A stretch of 64,000 nucleotides of DNA from Bos javanicus (taxonomy: Eukaryota; Chordata; Mammalia; Artiodactyla; Bovidae): contig NC_083883.1 of the NCBI RefSeq assembly GCF_032452875.1, positions 56,046,698 to 56,110,697 of the forward strand, read 5' to 3'. A program made the position numbers and the translations under genes. Shown piece by piece: positions 44,541 through 56,984 of the stretch (position 1 is its first letter; every line of letters starts with the position of its first letter). Under the pieces are notes generated by a model. It saw only the letters and a list, made by a program, of their open reading frames with translations. It ran no database searches and was not told the origin of the DNA.

Positions 44541-47235
44541 CCTCTAGTCCCTTGGCTATCTCAACCCGTCCCTCTACTCTTGTTTCTTTTTCACGTCTCT
44601 CCTCCTACACCTCAGAAGAATTTGTTCTTATCTCGTTTTATCCTGGTTCTTGATCACATCAGCTTTGCCCTAGTCACTCCTTTTACAGAGTCTCTGAAGA
44701 ATTCAGCCTCCCAACAGGGCTGAACAGTCCAAAGGCCTGGACACTCGACTGCCTCAAAACGTCTCTCCAGGCCTATGTGACCAATTAACAGCTGTCTGAG
44801 GGAGGACAGGAAAAGAACTGGCTCTTAGAAGAAAAAACTCGGATCTAAAAGCTAACCTTGTGGTTATTGAAAGTCTCTTCTCCCTTATGGAAAAGAAGTC
44901 ATCTTCATTTGGGGTCATGGAAGACCCCTTCAAGACAATTCAGTTTAACCAAACATTTGCTTTTAAGAAAGGAGAGAAATGGGGATTCTTCTTATACCAT
45001 ACAGTCCTAATTTCAAAATAAATCAGCTAGAATAGAGAGAGACGGTCCTCAAATAAGCACGCAATTAATACTCTTCTGCATTATCATCCCTTTGTTTTTT
45101 CCTCAGGTCTGGCCAAGAGAAGAGAGATTTTGCTGTCCTGTCCTTTCTTCCCTGCATACATCCCCAACACCAAGAGAAGTACTATATTTAGAGAAGCTTC
45201 TGTTTTTAAGCTGATAAATTCAATTACTGTAACAGCCAATGTTTTTATATTATTTGTAAATAATATATCACACACCTTCCTAAATTCTGAGCAGAGAACA
45301 GTTCTTTTTAGTTGCTAACACCCTCCTGCTACTCAAATTTCAGCTTCTTTCTAGAAGACCTATTGATGCCTTTATACTGATTGGAATTTAGTCTCTTTGA
45401 AGTGGGCTGAATCAGTAACCATCTCTTCAACCCAGTAAATAGTAACCCCAGTCCTGACAAGGGCAAATTTCTAGCTACCATGGAGGGATTAGGTGGGTGT
45501 GTGCTAATCTAAAGGCTATCTTTTGGATAGCATTTCCCTTCTCAGCCAGGCCTCCCGTCTCCTGCTGGGAAAAAAAGATTAATCTGTTCCTCCAGTTTTT
45601 CCTCCTCCTCCCTTCTCACTCCTAGGGAACCTTCCACAACAGAAGGTTTCAGCGGCTGTTGCTAGGCAAACATGCCAACTTCCCTGTTTAGGTGAAGCAA
45701 GTAAGCCAACTTTCATTACAGTCAACCTAGATAATGTAATTTATTTGAACTGTTAATAGTTACACCTCAACAGGTAGACCCACTTCAAGGTTCCCTTAAA
45801 AAGTAAGATTTTTAAGTTAAATTTATTTTTATTTTGGTTAAAAATAAGTTTTAAATGCAGGGGCTTCCCAAAATTCATTTTAATGATATAGTTAAGAAAA
45901 CATTTGGCAAAAAAAAAAAAAAAGACCAGCTTTGAAGAAAACAAGTGTTTGCAATAAAAACTAATCTACAAAAAGTAGTTTATATACTTTGAAGCCCCAG
46001 ATAGGGTAGATGTATAAAGTGCAGAGAATAATTTATCCCATGAGACTAAGTCTGTTTAGCAGATAATATGGTTATTCGGTGGAAAAAAAAAAATATATAT
46101 CCTGGATTTTATTCCCAAATTAACTCTGTAAGAATTCTAGCTAGTGAATTCAGCACTTTTCCCCCCTGATGCTGCTGTTTAAAATTTTTACTATGTTATT
46201 GTTAAGTGATAGTAACCATTTTTAGGGTGTTGAGAGTTAATATGAATAAGATTAAATAATTATGTTGAAATTTAAATTATATTTAAGCTTCTAAATGCTT
46301 AAATTATATAATTTGTTTTAATCCAGTGAAATTTATATGTAAATTTTCATGTAAAGGGCTTAGAACAGCACATGGCACACAAAAGGTATACAAATGTTCT
46401 TTAAAAATCCATTTTAGATATATATCATTATAATAGTCTTTAGTTTCTTGATCAGTCAAATAAGGATGACAGTAACCAAATACAATTTTGCTCTTAGCAT
46501 GAACCCTAAAAATTTTTAGTGCTGTTTTTTAATGTCACACACAAATCAGTTAGAATAAGCCCTTATAAATTTTTTAAATGTGTTTTCTGATATGCCTATA
46601 TAATGTTTTTCTTTTGATTATTTATTTAGAATAGGCTATGCTTTTTAGTTTATGCTAAGTGATTTTCTAAGTTACCATATGCTTTAAAATTGATCTGGAA
46701 TGTGTAATTGTCAACTTAAAGCACTGCTTATTGTATTAGGGCTAGGAAAAAACCTTACTGCAAACCAACTCACTGCGACAGCTGAAACAGAGACTACTAT
46801 AAGTTAGGTAGGTGACATATATACTCAACTCTTTGTTACAGATAAGTGCCATGTTATTGAGTAGGGAGGCTAGAGAGTGGGACGGACTGGAGGAGGAGGA
46901 AAAAATTCAAAGATAAATGAATCATGTGTCCCTGCCTTAAAAAAATGTAATAATCTAGTGGGAAGAATACAATGAGAAGTACTTATCAACAGCTAGAGTA
47001 TAAAATAGATGATTCTTGCATAAAAATATAGAATTCTGTGAAAGTTAAAAGGAAAAACTAGTGGGAATTGTCATTCTTATGTCATAGAACCTACCTTTTG
47101 ACAGATGTCAATACTGTGCGTTAGATCTGTATGTAGAGGCATATAAGTACAATCAGCTTTCAATAGACGCCTGATTGGAGGATTTGCTCACACACTAGCA
47201 AATAAATCTATTAATTAAGTTGAATTAGATCTATT
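44541..47235. other. Sequence upstream of RC3H1, mostly unique
   Basis: No gene is supported. A faint MIR end in plus orientation lies at about 46345-46410 (AGGGCTTAGAACAGCACATG). Poly-A runs occur near 45909 and 46082. The next gene upstream of RC3H1 is not in the window. Confidence 0.5.
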
Positions 47236-47246
47236 AAAGTACAGCT

Positions 47247-49368
47247 GATTTTGGTATTGACCATCTGGTGATGTCCATGTGTAGAGTCTTCTCTTGTGTT
47301 GTTGGAAGAGTGTTTGCTGTGACCAGTGCATTCTCCTGGCAAAACTCTGTTAGCCTTTGATGACCTGCTTCGTTTTGTACTCCAAGGCCAAATCTGCTTG
47401 TTACTCCAGGTATCATTTGACTTCCTACTTTTGCATTCCAGTCCCCTATAATGAAAAAGACATCTCTTTTGGGTGTTAGTTCTAGAAAGTCTTGTAGGTC
47501 TTCATAGAACTGTTCAACTTCAGCTTCTTCAGTATTATTGGTCGGGGCATAGACTTGGATTTCCGTGATATTGAATGATTTGCCTTGGAAATGAACAGAG
47601 ATCATTCTGTCATTTTTGAGATTGCATCCAAGTACTGCATTTCAGACCCTTTTGTTGACTATGAGGGCTACTGCATTTCTTCGAAGGGATTCTTGCCCAC
47701 AGTAGTAAATAGAGTGGTCATCTGAGTTAAATTCACCCATTCCAGTCCATTTTAGTTTGCTGATTCCTAAAATGTCCACTGTTCACTCTTGCCATCTCCT
47801 GTTTGACCACTTCTAATTTACCTTGAATCATGGACCCAACATTCCAGGTTCCTATGCAATACTACTTTTTACAGTGTCAGACTAAACTTCCATCACCCGT
47901 CACATCCACAACTGAGTGTTGTTTTTGCTTTGGCTCTGTCTCTTCATTCTTCCTGGAGTTATTTCTCCACTCTTCTCCAGTAGCAAACTGGGCACCTTCC
48001 GACCTGGGGAGTTCATCTTTCAGTGTCATCCCTTTAAAATCACTGCAGATGGTGACTGCAGCCATGAAATTAAAAGATTCTTACTCCTTGGAAGGAAAGT
48101 TATGACTAACCTAGCATATTAAAAAGCAGAGATATTACTTTGCCAACAAAGGTCCGTCTAGTCAAGGCTATGGTTTTACCAGTGGTCATGTATGGATGTG
48201 AGAGTTGGACTGTGAAGAAAGCTGAGCACCGAAGAATTGATGCTTTTGAACTGTGGTGCTGGAGAACACCCTTGCGAGTCCCTTGGACTGCAAGAAAATC
48301 CAACCAGTCCATTCTAAAGGAGATCAGTCCTGGATGTTCATTGGAAGGACTGATGCTGAGGCTGAAACTCCAATACTTTGGCCACCTCATGCGAAGAGTT
48401 GACTCATTGGAAAAGACCCTGATGCTGGGAAGGATTGGAAGCAGGAGGACAAGGGGACGACAGAGGATGAGATGGCTGGATGGCATCACTGACTCGATGC
48501 ACTTGAGTTTGGGTGAACTCTGGGAGTTGGTGATGGACAGGGAGGCCTGGCATGCTGCAATTCATGGGGTCACAAAGAGTCAGACACAACTGAGCGACTG
48601 AACTGAACTGAACTGAATTGTTCATGGGGTTCTCAAGGCAAGAATATTGAAGTGGTTTGCAATTCTCTTCTCCAGTGGACCACGTTTTGTCAGAACTCTC
48701 CACCATGACCGATCCGTCTTAGGTGGCCCTACGTGGTATGGCTCATAGTTTCACCAAGCTATTCAAGACTGTGGTCCATGTGATCAGTTTGGTTAGTTTT
48801 CTGTGATTGTGGTTTTCAGTGTGTCTGCCCTCTGATGGATAAGGATAAGAGGCTTATGGAAGCTTCCTGAGGGAGAGACAGACTGAGGGGGAAACTGGAT
48901 CTTGTTCTGATGGGTGGGGCTGTGTTTAGTAAACCTTTAATCTAATTTTGTTGATGGGCAGGTCTGTGTTCCCTCCCAGTTACTTCACCTGAGGCCAAAC
49001 TATGGTGGAGGTAATGAAGACAATGGCAATCTCCTTTGAAAGGTCCCATACAGGCACTGCTGCACATTGCCTCTGACCCTCCAGCTGGCCACTGCCAACC
49101 CACACCTCTGCTGGAGACTCCTGCACACTCATGGGCATGTCTGGGTCAGTTTCTTGTGGGCTCACTGCTCCTTTCTCCTGGGTCCTGGTGCACAAAAGAT
49201 TTTGTTTGTACCCTCCAAGAGTCTGTTTCCTCGGTCCTGTGTAAGTTCTGGTGGGTCAATGGTGGGGTTAATGGTGACCTCCTCCAAGAGGGTTTATGCT
49301 ATACCCAGGTCTGCTGCACCCAGAGCCCCTGCATCAGGCCACTGCTGACCCATACCTCCACAGGAGAC
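47247..49368 (-). mobile_element. BovB LINE, inverted 5' segment
   Basis: Read on the minus strand, this runs from a BovB 5' UTR (right end) through the endonuclease coding region (left end). The endonuclease shows YAPTNNTEEAEVEQFYEDLQ and FIIGDWNAKVGSQ at about 47434-47535. It is interrupted by a plus-strand BovB piece at about 48029-48617. Together with the plus-strand segment that follows, it is bounded by one 11-bp target duplication (47236-47246 and 50868-50878), so both segments came from a single insertion. Confidence 0.88.
48029..48617 (+). mobile_element. BovB 3' fragment nested in the inverted segment
   Basis: Starts near AAAATCACTGCAGATGGTGA and runs through the C-terminal region (SWTVKKAEHRRIDAFELW) to a GAACTGAACTGAACTGAA tail. 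Host BovB sequence resumes at GTTCATGGGGTTCTCAAGG. About 20 bases of the host are missing at the site, and no clear target duplication is visible. Confidence 0.85.
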
Positions 49369-50867
49369 ATCGAGTGGGTCTTAGGAAGCAACACTACAAG
49401 CAAAGCTAGTGGAGGTGATGGGATTTCAGTTGAGTTATTTCAAAGCCTAAAAGATGATGCTTTGAAAGTGCTGCACTCAATATGCCAGCAAATTTGGAAA
49501 ACTCAGCAGTGGCCACAGGACTGGGAAAGTCAGTTTTCATTCCAATCTCAAAGAAAGACAATGCTGAAGAATGTTCAAACTACCACACAATTGAACTCAT
49601 CTCACACACTAGCAAAGTAATGCTCAAAATTCTCCAAGCCAAGCTTCAACAGTACATGAACCGTGAACTTCCAGATGTTCAAGCTGGATTTAGAAAAGGC
49701 AGAGGAACCAGAGATCAGATTGCCAGCATCTGTTGGAGCATCGAAAAGGCAAGAGAGTTCCAAAGAAACATCTACTTCTGCTTTATAGACTATGCTAAAG
49801 CCTTTGACTGTGTGGGTCACAACAAACTGTGGAAAATTCTGAAAGAGGTGTGAATACCAGACTACCCGACCTGCCTCCTGAGACATCTGTATGCAGGTCA
49901 AGAAGCAACAGTTAGAACTGGACATGGAACAACAGACTGGTTCCAAATTGGGAAAGGAGTATGTCAAGGCTGTATATTGTCACTCTGTTTATTTAACTTA
50001 CATGCAGAGTACATCATGAAAAATGCTAGGCTGGATGAAGCACAAGCAGGAATCAGTATTTCCAGGAGAAATATCAATAACCTCAGATATGCAGATGACA
50101 CCACCCTCATGGCAAAAAGCAAAGAAGAACTAAAGAGCCTCTTGATGAAAGTGAAAGTGGAGAGTGAAAAAGTTGGCTTAAAGTTCAACATTCAGAAAAT
50201 GAAGATCATGGCATCTGGTCCCATCACTTCATGGCAAATCGATGGGGAAACAATGAAAACAGTGACAGACTTTATTTTGGGGGGCTCCAAAATCCGTGCA
50301 GATGGTGACTGCAGCCATGAAATTAAAAGATGCTTACTCCTTGGAAGAAAAGCTATGACCAACCTAGACAGCATATTCAAAAGCAGAGGCATTACTTTGC
50401 GAACAAAGGTCCTTCTAGTCAAAGATAAGGCTTTTCCAGTGGTTATGTATGGATGTCAGAGTTGGACTATAAAGAAAGCTGAGCACTGAAGAATTGATGC
50501 TTTTGAACTGTGGTGTTGGAGAAGACTCTTGAGAGTCCCTTGGACTGCAAGGAGATCCAATCAGTCCCTCCTAAAGGATATCAGTCCTGAATATTCATTG
50601 GAAGGACTGATGCTGAAGCTGAATCTTCAATACTTTGGCCACCTGATGGGAAGAACTGACTTGTTGGAAAAGACCCTGATTTTGGGAAAAATTGAAGGCA
50701 GGAGGAGAAGGGGACAACAGAGGGCGAGGTGGTTGGATGGCATCACCGACATGGTGGACATGAGTTTGAGTAACCTGCAGGAGTTGGTGATGGACAGGGA
50801 AGCCTGGCATGCTGCAGTCCATGGAGTCTCAAAGAGTCAGACATGACTGAGTGACTGAACTGAACTG
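49369..50867 (+). mobile_element. BovB LINE, sense 3' segment (RT to tail)
   Basis: Begins at GTGGGTCTTAGGAAGCAACA, in the linker before the RT. The RT has QAGFRKGRGTRDQIASICW, FIDYAKAFDCV and, in a second frame, NLRYADDTTLM at about 50080. An in-frame TGA lies near 49852, and indels break the reading frame. It ends in GAACTGAACTGAA followed by the second target duplication. This is the 3' part of the insertion that starts at 47247. Confidence 0.92.
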
Positions 50868-50878
50868 AAAGTACAGCT

Positions 50879-51418
50879 AGGTCCTGAGACCTCTCCAGTG
50901 TAAATTATTTATGTACGCAGAGGAAATGACAGCCTCAAAAATGAACACATGCACAAAATACAGGGTACTGGAGCTGAGTCATTTGGATTTTCTGAATTGC
51001 TTTAGGTAAATTAACTATGGGAGGCCAAGTTAGGCCTCTCTTTCTCACCCTCCTTTCCTTGTATATAGATTCCCCATAGTCTACATTTTCCCCCAATCTA
51101 CACTTCTTTACCAGTGTTCATTAAGATAAATCTGTGGGATAAGAAATAGAGGAAGGTGTCCCAAGGAAATAGGAAATCAACAGTTTCTGACCTGCCCTTA
51201 ATCTTTACAGTCCAATCTCAAAAGAGGCCTGAGGTAGTAACTGCAAACTAAACCTAAAGGTTGCCTTAGATCCAGGGTAACAATCCAAAATGATCATGGA
51301 AGATGTAGCCAAGTTAGTTCTGGGATTTCTGGAACTAGATTCCTGTAGACTTGATTTCAAAAGAGCTAAATAATATGATGTTTCTGAGTCCTGCCTGTAA
51401 TTGCTTTTGAACTGGCCT
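50879..51418. other. Unique spacer between BovB copies
   Basis: About 540 bases with no named repeat or gene. Confidence 0.5.
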
Positions 51419-51425
51419 ACCACCT

Positions 51426-53524
51426 TATTGCCAAATTCAGACTGAAATTGAAGAAAGTGGGGAAACCACTAGACCATTCAGGTATGACCTAAATCAAATC
51501 CCTTATGATTATACAGTGGAAGTGAGTAATAGATTTAAAGGACTAGATCTGACAGAGTGCCTGATGAACTATGGACTGAGGTTCGTGACATTGTACAGGA
51601 GACAGGGATCAAGACCATCCCCATGGAAAAGAAATGCAAAAAAGCAAAATGGCTGTCTGGGGAGGGCTTACAAATAGCTGTGAAAAGAAGAAAAGTGAAA
51701 AGCAAAGGAGGGAATGAAAGATATAAGCATCTGAATGCAGAGTTCCAAAGAATAGCAAGAAGAGATAAGAAAGCCTTCCTCAGCAATCAATGCAAAGAAA
51801 TAGAGGAAAACAACAGAATGGGAAAGACTAAAGATCTCTTCAAGAAAATCAGAGATATCAAGGGAATATTTAATGCAAAGATGGCCTCGATAAAGGACAG
51901 AAATGGTATGGACCTAACAGAAGCCGAAGATATTAAGAACAGGTAGCAAGAATACATAGAAGAACTGTACAAAAAAGATCTTCACGACCCAGATAATCAC
52001 GATGGTGTGATCACTCACCTAGAGCCAGACATCCTGGAATGTGAAGTCAAGTGGGCCTTAGAAAGCATCACTACAAACAAAGCTAGTGGAGGTGATGGAA
52101 TTCCAGTTGAGCTATTCCAAATCCGGAAAGATGATGCTGTGAAAGTGCTGTACTCAATATGCCAGCAAAGTTTGGGAAACTCAGCAGTGGCCTCAGGACT
52201 GGAAAAGGTCAGTTTTCATTCCAATCCCAAAGAAAGGCAATGCCAAAGAATGCAAACTACTGCACAATTGCACTCATCTCACATGCTAGTAAAGTAGTGC
52301 TCAAAATTCTCCAAGCCAGGCTTCAGCAATACGTGAACAGTGAACTTCCAGATACTCAAGCTGGTTTTAGAAAAGGCCGAGGAACCAGAGACCAAATTGC
52401 CAACATCTGCGGGATCATCGAAAAAGCAAGAGAGTTCCAGGAAAACATCTATTTCTGCTTTATTGACTATGCCAAAGCCTCTGACTGTGTGGATCACAAT
52501 AAACTGTGGAAAATTCTGAAAGAGATGCGAATACCAGACCACCTGACCTGCCTCTTGAGAAACCTATATGCAGGTCAGCAGATTGGTTCCAAATAGGAAA
52601 AGGAGTATGTCAAGGCTGTATATTGTCACCCTGCTTATTTAACTTATATGCAGAGTACATCATGAGAAACACTGGGCTGGAAAAAGCACAAGCTGGAATC
52701 AAGATTGCCAGGAGAAATATCAATCACCTCAGATATGCAGATGACACCACGCTTATGGCAGAAAGTGAAGAGGAACTAAAAAGCCTCTTGTTGAAGGTGA
52801 AAGTGGAGAGTGAAAAAGTTGGCTTAAAACTCAACATTCAGAAAATGAAGATCATGGAGTCTGGTCCCATTACTTCATGGGAAATAGATGGGGAAACAGT
52901 GGAAACTGTGTCAGACTTTATTTTGGGGGGCTCCAAAATCAGTGCAGATGGTGACTGCAGCCATGAAATTAAAAGACGCTTACTCTTTGGAAGGAAAGTT
53001 ATGACCAACCTAGATAGCATATTGAAAAGCAGAGACATTACTTTGCCAACAAAGGTCCGTCTAGTCAAGGCTATGGTTTTTCCAGTAGTCATGTATGGAT
53101 GTGAGAGTTGGACTGTGAAGAAAGCTGAGCACCGAAGAATTGATGCTTTTGAACTGTGGTGTTGAAGAAGACTCTTGAGAGTCCCTTGGACTGCAAGGAG
53201 ATCCAACCAGTCCATTCTGAAGGAGATCAGCCCTGAGATTTCTTTGGAAGGAATGATGCTAAAGCTGAAACTCCAGTACTTTGGCCACCTCATGCAAAGA
53301 GTTGACTCATTGGAAAAGACTCTGATGCTGGGAGGGATTGGGGGCAGGAGGAGAAGGGGACGACAGAGGATGAGATGGCTGGATGGCATTACCGACTCGA
53401 TGCACGTGAGTCTGGGTGAACTCCGGGAGTTGGTGATGGACAGGGAGGCCTGGTGTGCTGCGATTCATGGGGTCGCAAAGAGTTGGACACGACTGAGTGA
53501 CTGAACTAAACTGAACTGAACTGA
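51426..53524 (+). mobile_element. BovB LINE, 5'-truncated
   Basis: Starts at TTGCCAAATTCAGACTGAA, just after the endonuclease, and covers the linker, the full RT and the 3' end with a GAACTGAACTGAA tail. A possible 7-bp target duplication ACCACCT flanks it at 51419-51425 and 53525-53531. A deletion of roughly 30 bases near 52578 removes part of the RT between two CAG words. Confidence 0.92.
52506..53165 (+). pseudogene. BovB reverse transcriptase fragment (219 codons)
   Basis: This is the longest RT frame in the window. Starting from the nominal ATG, GVCQGCILSP spans about residues 33-42, the catalytic YADD is at residues 77-80 (HLRYADDTTLM), and the C-terminal part runs to SWTVKKAEHRRIDAFELWC before a TGA. 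The first 25 or so residues are out of the normal RT frame because of the deletion just upstream, so the enzyme is incomplete. It acts, if at all, only as a relic; host use is not suggested. Confidence 0.85.
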
Positions 53525-53739
53525 ACCACCTATGAATTAAGAATATCTGAACATCAACTGATCTCCTGAGACCTCTTCCAGGGTGATAGTAAACAGCACC
53601 CCTTTATGAATGAAACATCAGACAACTTGAGGCAGAGAGGTGCATTCTAGGTTCTATAATACTTTAAACAGTGTTATAGGAGAAAGTAGCTCCACTTTTA
53701 AATTGGGCAAAACTCACTGGAATGTTGTTGGTTTTCATT

Positions 53740-54141
53740 ATTGGGTTAGTTTGCTAGGGCTGTGGTAACAAATAGCACAGATCGGATAGCTTAAACAACA
53801 GATATTTTTTCAAAATTCTGGAGGCTAGAAGTCCAAAATCAAGGTGTAGGCAGGCTTGGTTTTTTCCAAGGCCTCGCTCTTTGGCTTGTAGACAGCCATC
53901 TTCTCCCTCTGTCTTCACATGGTCTTCACCATCATGTCTGTCTGTGTACTATCTCCTCTTCTTATAGGGGCACTAGGTATGTTAGATTAAGGCCTACCCC
54001 TATAACCTTATTTTACCTTAATTATCTCTCCAAAGGCCCTATCTCCAAATTCAGTCATGTTCTGAGGTACTCGAAGTTAGGGCTATAACATGTGACTTTG
54101 GTGGGAGCAAGAGGGATGGATAGACACAGTTCAGCCCATAA
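53740..54141 (-). mobile_element. MaLR-type LTR relic (MLT1)
   Basis: GGTTAGTTTGCTAGGGCTGT, CAAAATTCTGGAGGCTAGAA, CATCTTCTCCCTCTGTCTTC and the end CAGTTCAGCCCATAACA are the antisense of an MLT1-type solo LTR. Old and non-coding. It separates two BovB copies that face each other. Confidence 0.75.
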
Positions 54142-54165
54142 CAATAATAAATGCTCATTTTTAGA

Positions 54166-54983
54166 GTATCATCAGATCAGATCAGATCAGTCGCTCAGTC
54201 GTGTCCGACTTTTGCGACCCCATGAATCGCAGCACGCCAGGCCTCCCTGTCCATCACCAACTCCCGGAGTTCACACAGACTCACATCCATTGAGTCAGTG
54301 ATGCCATCCAGCCATCTCATCCTCTGTCATCCCCTTCTCCTTTTGCCCCCAATCCCTCCCAGCATCAGAGTCTTTTCCAGTGAGTCAACTCTTCGCACGA
54401 GGTGGCCAAAGTACTAGAGTTTCAGCTTTAGCATCATTCCTTCCAAAGAAATCTCAGGGCTGATCTCCTTCAGAATGGACTGGTTGGATCTCCTTGCAGT
54501 CCAAGGGACTCTCAAGAGTCTTCTCTAACACCACAGTTCAAAAGCATCAATTCTTCGGCGCTCAGCCTTCTTCACAGTCCAGCTCTCATATCCATACATG
54601 ACCACTGGAAAAACCATAGCCTTGACTAGACGGACCTTTGTTGGCAAAGTAATGTCTCTGCTTTTCAATATTCTATCTAGGTTGGTCATAACTTTCCTTC
54701 CAAGGAGTAAGCGTCTTTTAATTTCATGGCTGCAGTCACCATCTGCACTGATTTTGGAGCCCCCCAAAATAAAGTCTGACACTGTTTCCACTGTTTCCCC
54801 ATCTATTTCCCATGAAGTGATGGGACCAGATGCCATGATCTTCATTTTCTGAATGTTGAGTTTTAAGCCAACTTTTTCACTCTCCACTTTCACTTTCATC
54901 AAGAGGCTTTTTAGTTCCTCTTCACTTTCTGCCATAAGGGTGGTGTCATCTGCATATCTGAGGTTATTGATGTTTCTCCCGGC
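54166..54983 (-). mobile_element. BovB LINE 3' part, inverted relative to its neighbour
   Basis: Minus-strand BovB from the RT active site (MAESEEELKSLLMK, just past YADD) to the 3' end. Its tail is (GATCA)n, seen as CAGATCAGATCAGATCAG at the left. A 136-codon C-terminal frame is intact at 54525-54935. It is a close inverted match to 52700-53520. Confidence 0.93.
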
Positions 54984-55305
54984 AAAGTAAAAGGCACCCT
55001 AGTGAAAGTACAATTTTAAATCTACCCAGTGAAGTCTGAAGCGACTTTTCTTTTTCTAATTACTCCTTGCACTATAAAATATCAATGCTTTGGGAGGCAT
55101 AAATTAGCAACAGTAAATAGGATACTAGAATTATAAAAACCAAATTATCAAAATTATCTAAGTCACAGCTCAATGAGAGTTAGCAGAAGACAGATACTTG
55201 AAATTGAATAGACCCAAGATTAGTATGACTGGATTAAACATTTTTATCAAGCTAATGATTTGAACAGCATTTAGAGCTCTGCCTAAATAAGTAATTATAG
55301 ATATT
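54984..55305. other. Unique spacer, nothing recognised
   Basis: About 320 AT-rich bases between two minus-strand BovB copies. Confidence 0.45.
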
Positions 55306-56045
55306 GTTGCTGTTGTTCAGTCACTCAGTCGACTCTGTGACCTCTGGAGCAGGATGCCAGGCTTCCCTCTCCTTCACTGTCTCCTGGAGTTTGCTCCAAC
55401 TCATGTCCATTGAGTCAATAATGCCATCCAACCATCTCATCCTCTCTTGACCCCTTCTCCTCCTGCCCTCAATCTTTCCCAGCATCAAGGTCTTTTCCAG
55501 TGAGTCATTTCTTCCCATCAGGTGTCCAAAGTATTGGAGCTTCACCATCAGTCATTCCAATGAATATTCAGGGTTGATTTCCTTTAGGATTGATTGGTTT
55601 GATCTCCTTGCTGTCCAAGGGACTCTCAAGAGTCTTCTCCAGCACCACAGTTCAAAAACATCAGTTCTTCAGCACTCAGCCTTCTTTATGGTCCAACTCT
55701 CCCATCTGTACATAACTACTGGAAAAACCATAGCTTTGACTAGATGGGCCTTTATTGGCAAAGCAATGTCTCTGCTTTTTAATATGACATCTGGGTTTGT
55801 CATAGCTTTTCTTCCAATGAGCAAGTGTCTTTTAATTTTATGGCTGCAGTCACCATCCACAGTGATTTTGAAACCTACGAAAATAAAGCCAGTCACTGTT
55901 TTCCATTTTTCCACATCTATTTGCCATGAATTGATCGGACTAGATGCTGTGATCTTAGTTTTTGAATGCTGAGTTTTAAGCCAGCTTTTTCATTCTCCTC
56001 TTTCACCTTCATCAAGAGGCTGTTTAGTTGCTCTGATATATTGAG
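55306..56045 (-). mobile_element. BovB LINE 3' part
   Basis: Minus-strand copy with an AACAACA-type tail (GTTGCTGTTGTTCAGTCACT at the left). It covers the C-terminal region and is more diverged than the neighbour at 54166. It ends near the RT active site. Confidence 0.9.
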
Positions 56046-56551
56046 GTTAAATACATTCTGTAACCAAATTATATCATCTAGCAAAAGATGTATGTTCAAT
56101 ATTTCTTAGGCATTATTAGATTTACCTTGTTATAAGTAACCAGTTAAAAAAAAGTCTGACATTGATATGTAAATCATTCAGGAAACCAGCATTTGAAAGT
56201 TGTGCTGTAAGCAAGATGGAGAGGAAACTTCCTTTTGCTCCATGCCTTAATTTCTAAGATCTGGGCTTAGGTGAGTCTTTAGAGTTCTTTATGATGTTCT
56301 AAGAGGTTAGGGATTAAAGTTGAGCTCTACCAGTGGGAGACAGGTCATGAACCAGATGTCCCTGTGGCATACTCCTCATTGAAGATGAGTTTTCACCCTT
56401 ATGTTACTCCATAAATTTATTTCCCTTTTGTTATCCTCTAGATTTGAATAACATCTTATTTGAATGTTCCAGTGTTTTCTCAGACGTGGTAACTTCTTTT
56501 AACGGGAGAGTTCAGCAGTTATACCTAGGCCTAAGTCATACTCAGCCCAAC
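56046..56551. other. Unique spacer, nothing recognised
   Basis: About 500 bases with no named repeat. Confidence 0.45.
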
Positions 56552-56564
56552 CATTCTTATGGGC

Positions 56565-56840
56565 GGAGAAGGCAATGGCACCCCACTCCAGTACTCTTGC
56601 CTGGAAATCCCATGGACGGAGGAGTCTGGTAGGCTACAGTCCATGGGTTCGCTAAGAGTCAGACATGACTGAGCGACTTCACTTTCTCTTTTCACTTTCA
56701 TGCATTGGAGAAGGAAATGGCAACCCACTCCAGTGTTCTTGCCTGGAGAATCCCAGGGACAGGGGAGCCTGGTGGGCTGCCGTCTATGGGGTCACACAGA
56801 GTCAGACACGACTGAAGTGACTTAGCATAGCATAGCATAG
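56565..56840 (+). mobile_element. Bov-A2 SINE with an AGCAT tail
   Basis: Complete two-monomer copy. The 11-bp target duplication CATTCTTATGG is perfect at 56552-56562 and 56841-56851. The tail is a pentanucleotide repeat (AGCAT)4 and not the usual (AGC)n. Confidence 0.95.
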
Positions 56841-56984
56841 CATTCTTATGGAGGTCCGTGTCGCATTAGTAACAGGAAATACTACAGCTCCCCCAGAGAA
56901 AATGCATATCTCAGGAGATAAGAATCAGTATCTCTTTCCACCTGTATGTTTTTCTTCTGTTGTCAGTCTTGGAGAGGTAGACCT

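Noticed and set aside
43888..44541. A 217-codon minus-strand open frame in the CpG island
   Set aside because: It has the same composition bias and would start upstream of the inferred transcription start. It has no family resemblance and does not join the RING exon.
47234..53504. Endonuclease and reverse transcriptase frames upstream of RC3H1 as a new enzyme system
   Set aside because: All match BovB in order and orientation within each copy, are broken by stops and shifts, and end in BovB tails.
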